Source: DASXKD01 sp963762735
GTDB lineage: Bacteria > Actinomycetota > Actinomycetes > Streptosporangiales > Streptosporangiaceae
Direction of reading: 5' to 3'
DNA: 64,000 bases
NCBI GenBank assembly: GCA_963762735.1
Contig: CAVXMG010000030.1
Span: 1-64,000, forward strand
The translations under genes and the position numbers were made by a program. Below the pieces are notes generated by a model that made no database searches, was not told the origin of the DNA, and saw nothing but the letters and a program-made list of their open reading frames with translations. Shown one piece after another: positions 8,552 through 15,513 of the stretch (positions are counted from its first letter, which is position 1; each line of letters begins with the position of its first letter).

Positions 8552-9664
8552 GTGGCTGAACCGCCCCGGAACCGCGGCTGGGATCCGCAAGCCGACTGGG
8601 AGGCGCAGGTCAGGGCCGCCCGGGAGGCGCAGGCACCGCCCGCAGGGGACGCGGAGACGGGACCGCTGGCGGACGCTCCGGAGAGCGCGGCCGCTGCGGC
8701 AACTGCCGTGGCAGAGACTGAGGCCCCCGCGCCGGCGGCAACCGCCTCGGCAGAGCCCGAGGCGCCCGCGCATACCGTTCCGTTGGTGCCATTCACGCCG
8801 TTATCGGAGGCCATCGCCCCGGACGCGCCCGTCGTGCCGGTCGCGGGCCTCGATGCCGGGCAGGCCGGGGGGGCGATGGCGACCGCCAGGATCAGCTCGG
8901 CGCAGGGCATGGCCGGCATCCTGGGCCAGGATCATCTGCGCGTGCGCGCCGACATCCTGCCCGGCCGCTTGCTGTTCCCCAGGCTGACCGTCGGCCCGCG
9001 GCAGCGTTGGTGGCTCTGGCGGGCCGGGCCCGCGCTCGCCGCGGGCATCCTGATCGCGATCCTGATCGGCTGGCCGTTCGCCCTGATCGTCGCGGGCCTG
9101 ATCCTGTCCGCCGGGGCACTGTTCTCCTATCGGATCTCGCCTGCCTTCTCCCCCGCCGCCCGGGCATCGTCGGCCCGGCGGCGCACCAGGCGGCGCCTGG
9201 CCCGGCTTGGCACGGCCGGATACCTGACGCTGCACGACCGCACGATCCCCGGCACCGACCAGGTGATCGACCACCTGGTCGTGGGCCCGGCCGGGATCTA
9301 CGCGGTGGACTCGGAGATCTGGGACCGGCGGCTCCCGGTCCGCGCGACCCGGGGCGGGAAGCTGTTCCACGGCCCACGGGACCAGGCGGCACGGCTGGAC
9401 CACGCACGCTGGGAGGCCGGTCAGGCCGCCCGGCTGATCGGCGCGGCGCTCGGCCAGCCGATCACCGCCCGGCCGGCCATGGTCATCTACGGCCCGACCG
9501 TCCCGTGGATCGTGGTACGGATCAGCGGGGTCGACGTGTTCTGCGGGCGGCGGCTGCGCAAGTACCTGCGGCGCGAGGCGGCCGGCCGTAGCGGCTACCT
9601 GGACGAGCGCCAGATCGAGGCGATCCACGACACCGCCGCCCAGGTCCTCCCTCCGGCCCGCTAA
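8552..9664 (+). CDS. NERD (nuclease-related) domain membrane protein
   Basis: Protein of 370 residues. The N-terminal 100 residues are Ala/Glu/Pro-rich and probably disordered. Two adjacent hydrophobic stretches around residues 160-195 (GPALAAGILIAILIGWPFA, LIVAGLILSAGALF) suggest a membrane hairpin. The C-terminal half matches the NERD pattern: GTDQVIDHLVVGPAGIYAVDSE followed by a strand and a helical end. NERD domains resemble restriction-like nucleases; here the usual final Lys of the (D/E)xK-like VDSK strand is Glu, so nuclease activity is doubtful. GTG at 8552 is the assumed start; the TACACT box just upstream could give a nearly leaderless mRNA. Convergent with the TetR gene. Confidence 0.65.
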   Translation: MAEPPRNRGWDPQADWEAQVRAAREAQAPPAGDAETGPLADAPESAAAAATAVAETEAPAPAATASAEPEAPAHTVPLVPFTPLSEAIAPDAPVVPVAGLDAGQAGGAMATARISSAQGMAGILGQDHLRVRADILPGRLLFPRLTVGPRQRWWLWRAGPALAAGILIAILIGWPFALIVAGLILSAGALFSYRISPAFSPAARASSARRRTRRRLARLGTAGYLTLHDRTIPGTDQVIDHLVVGPAGIYAVDSEIWDRRLPVRATRGGKLFHGPRDQAARLDHARWEAGQAARLIGAALGQPITARPAMVIYGPTVPWIVVRISGVDVFCGRRLRKYLRREAAGRSGYLDERQIEAIHDTAAQVLPPAR

Positions 9665-9732
9665 CCCTGCCCGCCAGCCCGCCGCCGTCAGGCCTGGCGG
9701 CTGTGAGGCGAGCAGGCCGGTGAGGATCCGGG

Positions 9733-10410
9733 TCATGATGTCGCGGTAGCGGTCGGCGGGGTCGGGGCCCGGCACGGGGTCCGCGGCCGCCGGCACGGGT
9801 CCGCGGCCGCCGGGGCGAGCAGTTCGGCCAACCGCGGATGGTTGCCGGAGGCCAGGGCGTGCTGCAGGTAGGCGGCGTTGCGCTGCTGCCGGTCCGAGCC
9901 GCCGGTGAGCTCGTTGTGGACGAACAGCGCGGTCACCGTGTTGAGCATGGCGAACGCTTCCAGCTTGGCAACGGTGCTGCCGGGGTGCGGCGCAAGTGCC
10001 GCCATGACGTGCTCGAGCAGGACCAGGCCATTCGGCCCGAGCACGGACCGGGTGATGACCAGCGACGGCAGCCACGGATGCCGTCGCATGATCGCGCGCG
10101 CCTGGTCGCCAATGGCGAGGAGGTCAGCCAGCCAGTCACCGGCCGGCCCGGGGAAGACGTATTCGGCACCGGTGGCATCGATCATCAGGTCCAGCAGGTC
10201 CTCGCGGGTTTCGACATAGCGGTACAGCGAGGCCGCGCCGGTCCCCAGCCCCGCGGCCACCCGCCGCATGGACACCGCGTCCAGGCCCTCCTGGTCGGCG
10301 ATCGCGATCGCGGCCGCGGTGATCTCCTCGCGGGAGCGCTTCGCCGGGCGGCCGGTGGCCGCGTGCTCGGGCCGCATCCAGATGACGCCGCCGGGCCCGT
10401 CCGGTGCCAT
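9733..10410 (-). CDS. TetR/AcrR family regulator with frameshifted C-terminus
   Basis: Transcriptional regulator: N-terminal HTH (SREEITAAAIAIADQEGLDA, then GTGAASLYRYVETREDLLDL) and a TetR-type C-terminal ligand domain. The last part is disturbed. A 21-bp tandem duplication lies at 9771-9811, and its second copy is one G short. Restoring that G changes the tail to PAAADPVPGPDPADRYRDIMTR followed by ILTGLL, which is a normal TetR ending; as given the frame ends with a Pro/Thr-rich tail instead. A stop for the restored frame is not obvious nearby, so the exact end is uncertain. ATG at 10410 is preceded by GGAGGGGGA. No clear target; the convergent NERD gene is its neighbour. Confidence 0.75.
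   Translation of the reverse strand: MAPDGPGGVIWMRPEHAATGRPAKRSREEITAAAIAIADQEGLDAVSMRRVAAGLGTGAASLYRYVETREDLLDLMIDATGAEYVFPGPAGDWLADLLAIGDQARAIMRRHPWLPSLVITRSVLGPNGLVLLEHVMAALAPHPGSTVAKLEAFAMLNTVTALFVHNELTGGSDRQQRNAAYLQHALASGNHPRLAELLAPAAADPCRRPRTPCRAPTPPTATATS
9771..9811. repeat. 21/20-bp tandem duplication inside tetR
   Basis: Copy 1 (9771-9791) and copy 2 (9792-9811) are identical except that a GGGG run in copy 1 is GGG in copy 2 (9797-9799). On the coding strand both would encode AAADPVP if equal in length, so the single missing base is what breaks the tetR frame. Confidence 0.85.
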
Positions 10411-10594
10411 TCCCCCTCCAGCCGTCCGCTCGCGAACACCGTACCCGAACAGCCCCGCTTGAGGCTAATGACCTGACCAGAGGCGGGCGGCTGCTTGCCT
10501 TAGTTCAGGGAGTTCCCTTTTCCCGCGACTTCATGGGGGCTCAGTATCCGCCGCGCCCATTTGACCAGGTCTGCGAGTCAACCAGAACCCCGGC

Positions 10595-11281
10595 CTAAGC
10601 CCCGGCTGGCCTGTCAGCGATATGCGCAGCCAGCGCGGCGGCCTGTGACCGCCGGTGCAGGCCGAGCTTGGCGAACAATGACGCCACGTAGTTCTTGACC
10701 GTCGCCTGGGACAAGACCATCCGTTCTGCGATCTGCCGGTTGGTCAGCCCTTCCCCGATCAGTTCCAGCACCCGCCTCTCCTGGCTGGACAGCGCGGAGA
10801 ACGGGTCGAGCAGCTCCACATGGCCGCGCAGTTGCGCCATCACCTGTTGGGTCGCCTCGGGGCCAAGGGTGGACTCGCCAGAAGCCACGGTGCGCACCGC
10901 CCTCACCAGATCCATGGCGGCCGCCTGTTTCATCACATAGCCCGCCGCGCCCGCCAAGATCGCCGCTACAACCGCATAGTCATCCTCGTACCCCGTCAGC
11001 ATCAGGCACGCCGTCCCCGGACAAGCCGACCTGATCTGGCGGCACACCTCGACACCGTTACCGTCGGGCAGCCGCACATCTACCACTGCGACATCCACTG
11101 CCAGCAACGGCACCTGGCTCTCCGCTGCCTGGGCCGTCGCAGCCTCCCCGGCCACCTCGATATCCGGCTCAGCGGCCAGCAGATCCCTCAGTCCCACCCG
11201 GATCAGCTCATGGTCATCCACCACGAACACCCGGATGCGTCTCCGCGTGCCACCCGGCAGCCCTCCGCCACTACCCTGCAT
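10595..11281 (-). CDS. DosR/DevR-like NarL-family response regulator
   Basis: Two-domain response regulator, 228 residues. Receiver: acidic pocket in VFVVDDHELIRVGL, phospho-Asp in VDVRLPDGNGVE, switch Thr in LMLTGYED, Lys in YVMKQ. C-terminal LuxR-type HTH: LSSQERRVLELIGEGLTNRQ and ATVKNYVASLFAKLGLHRR. The DVRLPDGNG and AILAGAAGYVMKQ blocks are those of the DosR/DevR branch, which answers to hypoxia and nitric oxide through GAF-haem kinases in mycobacteria; no such kinase is here. I prefer ATG at 11281 because GAGGGGG lies about 7 nt upstream; a TTG at 11287 is the alternative. It is downstream of, and on the same strand as, the hybrid kinase at 11398-13350 (about 115 nt gap), its likely partner. 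Confidence 0.88.
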   Translation of the reverse strand: MQGSGGGLPGGTRRRIRVFVVDDHELIRVGLRDLLAAEPDIEVAGEAATAQAAESQVPLLAVDVAVVDVRLPDGNGVEVCRQIRSACPGTACLMLTGYEDDYAVVAAILAGAAGYVMKQAAAMDLVRAVRTVASGESTLGPEATQQVMAQLRGHVELLDPFSALSSQERRVLELIGEGLTNRQIAERMVLSQATVKNYVASLFAKLGLHRRSQAAALAAHIADRPAGA

Positions 11282-11397
11282 CCCCAATCCCCCTCACTGG
11301 CCCAATGCCCCCACGATGGCGCATCCCGCGAGCACCCGCTTCCCCATAGCGTCAGGGGGCGTGAACCGGGACCATGCATGCAGCGAGTGTGGCTCTT

Positions 11398-13350
11398 TCA
11401 CGCTCCAGCCAGTGACTCCGCGCCGGTACCCAGTACCGATGCCACCTTTTCCAGCAAGGCCTGCGCAGTGAACGGTTTCTGGATGAACTCGGCCCGGTCT
11501 TGGGCAATACGCTCGCTTAGCACTTCCTCCGCATGCCCGGACATGTACAGCACGCGCAGGCCGGGCCTCATCGTGACGACATGCTCGGCGAGCGTCGCGC
11601 CGGACATCCTGGGCATCACTGAGTCGGTCAGCAGAAGCTGCACGTCCGTGGAGGACGCCAGCGACAGCGCTTTTTCATAGGTCTCGGCCTCCAACGTGTT
11701 ATAGCCGTTCTGCCGCAAGATCCGGGCAGCTAGCCGCAGCACCACCGGCTCATCGTCCACGACCAGGACCGTCTGGCCCTGCCCCTGGGCACCCGGCACC
11801 ACAGCGGCAGATACCGTCGGCGCTTGTGAGGCTGCCGCTGAAGCAGGAAGCAACACCCGGAAGGCCGTGCCGACCCCTTCTTCAGATTCGACGGTTACCT
11901 GCCCGCCCAAGCCGGTGACGACGGCATGCACGGTGGCCAGCCCCAGGCCAGTACCCTGACCCACCGGCTTAGTGGTGAAAAACGGATCGAAGATATGCGC
12001 CGTGACGTCGGCGCTCATCCCAGTTCCGGTGTCGATGACAGCCAACTCGGCGTACCGGCCAGGGCTCCGGCCATTGTGACTGGCCTGGTGCTCGGTCAAC
12101 TCGGCCACTCCTGTCTCGATGGTCAGCGTGCCGCCCTGAGGCATGGCATCGCGGGCGTTCACCGCCAGGTTGAGCAGCACCTGCTCCACCTGCCCGCGAT
12201 CAGCCTCGATGGCAGGCACGTCTGCGCCAAGGTTCTGCCGGATCTCGATCCCCGCCCCGAGCGTGGCGGCCAGCAGCTCCCGGGTGCCCGCAGTGATGGT
12301 GTTGAGGCTCAGCACCTCAGGGTGTTGCGTATCGCGGCGGCCAATGATGAGAAGCTGCTTGGTGATGCGGGCGGCACGCTCGGCCGCGCTGGTGATCTGG
12401 CCGATATCGGCCTGCACCGCAAGATCAGCGGTCTCCTCGGCCGCAAAGCTGGCATAGCTCAGGATCACCGCCAGAAGGTTGTTGAAATCGTGCGCGACGC
12501 CCCCCGCGAGCTGGCCCAGGCTCTCCAGCCGCTCGGACTGGTGCAACTGGCGCTCCAACTCGTGGCGCTCGGTCTCCAGCAGGGCACGCTCGCTCACATC
12601 CCTGCCGACCGCCGCTGCCCCGGTGACTGCCCCGCTCGTGTCGCGAATCGGGGAAACAGACAGCGATACCTCCACCAGGTGCCCGTCCATGGCGCGGCGC
12701 TGGGTTTCCAGTTGCACGACCTGCTCACCCTGGCGCACCCGGTCCAGGATCTGCGTTAGCTCCCCGGCACGTTCGGCAGGGATGATCATGGAAACGTTGC
12801 GCCCGATGGCCTCATCCGCCCGGTACCCGTACTCGGCCTCAGCGCCCGCGTTCCAGCCCGTGATGATGCCATCCAGGGTCTTGCTGATGATGACATCGAC
12901 CGAGGACCCCACGACGGCGGCCAGCCGCGACTTGGCCTCGACATCCGCCCGGACCGACGCGAGCAGCAAATTGATGTCACGGGCAAGCGAGGCAACCTCT
13001 GGCGGCCCCGACAACGCCAGCGGCTCATCCGAGGCGCCTGCTATCAGGGCCTGAACCCCGGCACTGAGCCTGCTCACTGGCAGCAAAAATCGCCGGTAGA
13101 ACGCCACCGAGGCCACGACGAACACGACCAGGCCAGCCAACGTGAGAACAAGCAGGCCATCGCTCACCTGGCCAGCCACATTCAGGGCTCCAAGGCCCAC
13201 GCCAGACGCCAAGGAGAACACCGCCACGAACCCCGCAACAAGCACGGTCAGCGGCAAAGACCTTCTCTTCGGGGCCGTGGCTGCTACTACGGCATCCGTG
13301 CGCTGACCCCCCATGGGCACCCCCGGATCACTAGTACCCAACGCTATCAC
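11398..13350 (-). CDS. membrane hybrid sensor kinase, TM-HAMP-like-PAS-HisKA-HATPase-REC
   Basis: About 650 residues. Two transmembrane helices (about residues 32-52 and 66-85) with a very short outside loop, then a HAMP-like linker, one PAS domain (SSVDVIISKTLDGIITGWNAG), HisKA with H-box GGVAHDFNNLLAVI, HATPase (N-box NLAVNARDAMP, G-box IDTGTGMS, TGLGLATVHAV) and a C-terminal receiver (VLVVDDEPVV, phospho-Asp in LLTDSVMPRM, Lys in IQKPF). Likely phosphorylates its own receiver and the DosR-like regulator downstream. GTG at 13350 is preceded by an AT-rich TTAATTA box at only 6-8 nt, consistent with a leaderless mRNA; ATG at 13314 is an alternative start. Confidence 0.88.
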   Translation of the reverse strand: MIALGTSDPGVPMGGQRTDAVVAATAPKRRSLPLTVLVAGFVAVFSLASGVGLGALNVAGQVSDGLLVLTLAGLVVFVVASVAFYRRFLLPVSRLSAGVQALIAGASDEPLALSGPPEVASLARDINLLLASVRADVEAKSRLAAVVGSSVDVIISKTLDGIITGWNAGAEAEYGYRADEAIGRNVSMIIPAERAGELTQILDRVRQGEQVVQLETQRRAMDGHLVEVSLSVSPIRDTSGAVTGAAAVGRDVSERALLETERHELERQLHQSERLESLGQLAGGVAHDFNNLLAVILSYASFAAEETADLAVQADIGQITSAAERAARITKQLLIIGRRDTQHPEVLSLNTITAGTRELLAATLGAGIEIRQNLGADVPAIEADRGQVEQVLLNLAVNARDAMPQGGTLTIETGVAELTEHQASHNGRSPGRYAELAVIDTGTGMSADVTAHIFDPFFTTKPVGQGTGLGLATVHAVVTGLGGQVTVESEEGVGTAFRVLLPASAAASQAPTVSAAVVPGAQGQGQTVLVVDDEPVVLRLAARILRQNGYNTLEAETYEKALSLASSTDVQLLLTDSVMPRMSGATLAEHVVTMRPGLRVLYMSGHAEEVLSERIAQDRAEFIQKPFTAQALLEKVASVLGTGAESLAGA

Positions 13351-13383
13351 AAGACGTAATTAAGTCACTACATTATGTAACTA
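13351..13383 (-). promoter_or_regulatory. kinase promoter with TAGTGACTTA element
   Basis: Read on the minus strand, the region just upstream of the kinase GTG (13350) contains TAGTGACTTAATTA, whose AT-rich end could be the -10 box of a leaderless transcript. The element TAGTGACTTA also occurs in the divergent kinase promoter at 17885-17895. Confidence 0.45.
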
Positions 13384-13446
13384 AACGATTGCCGCCCCGA
13401 GCGGGTGCTCGATACCCTCGAAACCGCGTTCGTGGAGGCCGGCTGA
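13384..13446 (+). pseudogene. 3' gene remnant
   Basis: In one frame this stretch reads NDCRPERVLDTLETAFVEAG and then TGA, which looks like the end of a real coding sequence (amphipathic helix, GC-rich third positions), but there is a stop directly upstream and no start. I take it as a leftover 3' end of a lost gene. It directly precedes the 33-bp repeat at 13451-13483. Identity unknown. Confidence 0.35.
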
Positions 13447-13450
13447 CTCA

Positions 13451-13483
13451 GCGTGACGGTGACAGCCCAGCCTGACAGCTGAG
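13451..13483 (+). repeat. 33-bp repeat, copy 1 (flank of kinase region)
   Basis: 29 of 33 bases match 21215-21247 in the same orientation. Both copies translate in the same frame to VTVTAxPDx followed by TGA, as if both were the last codons of related genes. Confidence 0.7.
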
Positions 13484-13551
13484 CGGCGGAATTCAGGCAG
13501 CGGCCGGTGCCCGGCCCACCGCGGTGGACACAGGCAGCGGCGCTGGGAGGC

Positions 13552-13716
13552 CTACCGCCGGGACCTGCGCCGGGCGCTGCCGGTCAGCCGCATCCCCACG
13601 ACGACGATCAGGGCCACCACGGCGACCCAGAAGATGAAGTGCAGCGCGGAGATCACGATCCCGAGAACCATGAACGCGGCGATCGCCGCCAGCACAACCA
13701 GAAGCAGTTTTCCCAT
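13552..13716 (-). CDS. small hydrophobic membrane protein (54 aa)
   Basis: Starts MGKLLLVVLAAIAAFMVLG, continues with a second hydrophobic stretch (FIFWVAVVALIVVVGMRL) and ends in a basic tail (SARRRSRR). Two transmembrane helices with a short turn, basic end in the cytosol. Such peptides are common and mostly uncharacterised in actinomycetes. ATG at 13716 is chosen because the frame upstream of it is non-coding. A perfect 14-bp palindrome lies 6 nt upstream of the start codon, so the gene is probably repressor-controlled. Confidence 0.65.
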   Translation of the reverse strand: MGKLLLVVLAAIAAFMVLGIVISALHFIFWVAVVALIVVVGMRLTGSARRRSRR

Positions 13717-13721
13717 ACATC

Positions 13722-13735
13722 CACGATATATCGTG
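13722..13735. promoter_or_regulatory. 14-bp perfect palindrome, likely operator
   Basis: CACGATATATCGTG is a perfect palindrome with an AT-rich centre immediately upstream of the small membrane protein start. Its size, symmetry and position fit a dimeric repressor site. The binding protein is unknown. Confidence 0.55.
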
Positions 13736-13772
13736 TTGACCCCAGCCGCGCCACCACAGCGCCGCCAGTTTG

Positions 13773-13812
13773 CTTCTACACTCGGCGTAGAAGTTCTATC
13801 TATCGCGTAGAT
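13773..13812. promoter_or_regulatory. overlapping inverted repeats upstream of dedA
   Basis: Three symmetric elements in 40 bp: CTTCTAC (13773-13779) with GTAGAAG (13787-13793); the 11-bp palindrome TAGAAGTTCTA (13788-13798); and ATCTATCGCGTAGAT (13798-13812) with 5-bp arms. Likely operators or alternative RNA stems controlling the dedA transcript. Confidence 0.5.
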
Positions 13813-13837
13813 GAGCCTGGACTGGCGAGGAGCGGCC

Positions 13838-13870
13838 ATGCTGAGCCAGACCGCCTGGTACGCCAGGTGA
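13838..13870 (+). CDS. 10-codon leader ORF coupled to dedA
   Basis: ATG at 13838 follows a good GAGGAG site (spacing about 7) and reads MLSQTAWYAR before a TGA that overlaps the dedA GTG start (GTGA at 13867-13870). The dedA GTG itself has no convincing ribosome binding site, so dedA translation probably depends on ribosomes finishing this mini-ORF. Similar arrangements precede eccD and the lipoprotein at 45032. It could also be the true N-terminus if one base is missing. Confidence 0.45.
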   Translation: MLSQTAWYAR

Positions 13871-14490
13871 ACATCGGGCACCTGATCGCCAGCTACGGGT
13901 ACCTGGCGCTGTTCGCCCTGGTCGCTGCCGAGAGCCTGGGCATCCCGCTGCCAGGGGAAACCGCCTTGATCACCGCGGGCATCTACGCTGGGCATACCCA
14001 CCGCCTGTCGCCATGGCTGATCTTCGCCGTGGCCGCTGCGGCGGCGATCATCGGCGACAATATCGGCTACTGGATCGGCGACAAGGGCGGATACCGGCTA
14101 GCCCGCCGGTACGGGCCGAAGGTGCGGCTGGACGAACACAAGCTGAAGATCGCCCGCTATCTGTTCGACCGGCACGGCGCCAAGGTGGTGTTCTTCGGCC
14201 GGTTCGTGTCCGTCCTGCGTACCTACGCGGCATTCCTGGCCGGCACCAGCCAGATGCGCTGGCGGAAGTTCCTGCCCGCCAACGCCGCAGGCGGCATCGT
14301 GTGGGCTGGCGCCTACACCCTTGCCGCCTACCTGGCCGGCACCGCGCTGCAACAGGCATCGGGCACGATCAACCTGATCCTTGCGGGGGCAACGGTCCTC
14401 GTGATCGGGGCCGTGCTGGTATGGCTCCGCCGAGAGATGGACAAGCTCGGCCCCCAGGCCGAGGCCGCTTACCCCGGCCCCCTGGAATGA
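13867..14490 (+). CDS. DedA family membrane protein
   Basis: 207-residue DedA/SNARE-associated (VTT fold) membrane protein; relatives move undecaprenyl phosphate or phospholipids between membrane leaflets. Visible: N-terminal helix (YGYLALFALVAAESLGIPLPG) with the conserved ES-x-x-PxPGE block, a small-residue helix with GDNIGYWIGDKGG, the conserved GRFVSVLRTYAAFLAG block with Arg typical of the family, and a final helix ending in a charged tail. GTG at 13867 overlaps the leader ORF stop. A small inverted repeat follows the stop. Confidence 0.88.
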   Translation: MNIGHLIASYGYLALFALVAAESLGIPLPGETALITAGIYAGHTHRLSPWLIFAVAAAAAIIGDNIGYWIGDKGGYRLARRYGPKVRLDEHKLKIARYLFDRHGAKVVFFGRFVSVLRTYAAFLAGTSQMRWRKFLPANAAGGIVWAGAYTLAAYLAGTALQQASGTINLILAGATVLVIGAVLVWLRREMDKLGPQAEAAYPGPLE

Positions 14491-14503
14491 CTCCCGTTTA
14501 GCT

Positions 14504-14519
14504 GGTCGGCCCGCCGACC
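14504..14519. terminator. short GC hairpin between convergent dedA and VIT genes
   Basis: GGTCGG (14504-14509) pairs with CCGACC (14514-14519) around a 4-nt loop, 14 nt after the dedA stop and before the VIT stop on the other strand. Plausible bidirectional terminator; no U-tract. Confidence 0.4.
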
Positions 14520-14575
14520 TTGACCCGCTGTAGTGCGAGCACTCACCGACGACCGCAAAGCCTTGGACCGTCGCC

Positions 14576-15325
14576 TTATCCAGCGTGGCCGCCGATCAGG
14601 CTGCCTACGGTGAAGGTCACCGCGATGGCCAGGCCGCCGAGGGCGAGCTGGCGCAGGCCTGAGCGCACCGGGGACCGGCCGGTAAGCCTTCCTACAGCCG
14701 CGCCGCCGGTGACCAGGGCCACCGCTGTGATCACCAGGGTTGCGGCCAGCACAGGGAAGCCGAGCAGATAGGGCAGCAGCGGCAGCAGGGCGCCGAAGGA
14801 GAACGCCAGCAGCGACGCCACGCCCGCCAGCAGGGGCGAGGGCAGCTCTTGCGGGTCGATACCAAGTTCCTCGCGGGTGTGCACGCGCAGGGCGGTACCT
14901 GGGTCCTGGGATACCGCGGCGGCCATCCGGGCCGCGGTGTCGGGATCAGCGCCGTAGTTACGGAAATAGCCCGCAAGCTCGTCCTGCTCGGCGGCGGGGA
15001 ACCGGGCGAGCATCTGGCGTTCGAGCGCCACCTCGGCGTGGACCAGCTCGTTCTGGTTGGTGACCGAGATGTATTCGCCGGTGCCCATCGAGAACGCACC
15101 GGCGACCAGCGCCGCCACTCCCGTGAGCACGATCGCGTGGGCCGAGACGCCGCCACCGCCGACCCCGGCGATCAGCGAAGCATTGGTCACCAGGCCGTCG
15201 ACCGCGCCGAACACGGTCGGCCGCAGCCAGCCACCAGACACGTCCCTGTGCCCATGCGACCACCCGGCACGCAGGGCTGCTGCCCCGGTCGCCTGCGAGG
15301 GCTCCCGGGACTGTTCAGCACTCAC
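14576..15325 (-). CDS. VIT1/CCC1 family transporter (iron/manganese)
   Basis: Membrane transporter of the VIT family, about 249 residues; relatives sequester or export Fe2+/Mn2+. Seen: the conserved first helix motif GWLRPTVFGAVDGLVTNASL, a second helix with GAFSMGTGEYISVTNQNE (metal-binding Met/Glu), a cytosolic helical segment rich in acidic residues (RQMLARFPAAEQDELAGYF, carrying the metal-binding domain), and three C-terminal hydrophobic helices. GTG at 15325 is chosen because the frame upstream is Arg/Pro-rich and not coding-like; the ribosome binding site is weak. Lies between DedA and a kinase, without an obvious operon partner. Confidence 0.85.
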   Translation of the reverse strand: MSAEQSREPSQATGAAALRAGWSHGHRDVSGGWLRPTVFGAVDGLVTNASLIAGVGGGGVSAHAIVLTGVAALVAGAFSMGTGEYISVTNQNELVHAEVALERQMLARFPAAEQDELAGYFRNYGADPDTAARMAAAVSQDPGTALRVHTREELGIDPQELPSPLLAGVASLLAFSFGALLPLLPYLLGFPVLAATLVITAVALVTGGAAVGRLTGRSPVRSGLRQLALGGLAIAVTFTVGSLIGGHAG

Positions 15326-15513
15326 CCCGCGATTATCGCCTTCCGATGGCCGGCCCGGGCGCGGGGGGCGGGCCGAATGGGGCGCTGAACGACCGCCACG
15401 GTCGCCGCGGCGGGTGGGCTCCGGGGCGAGGAACATGCACACAGACTGAGGGCTCTGCCCCACCCCCCGTTGACACGGCCGCGCTCCTTCAGGGCGACAC
15501 AACGTCCACAAGC

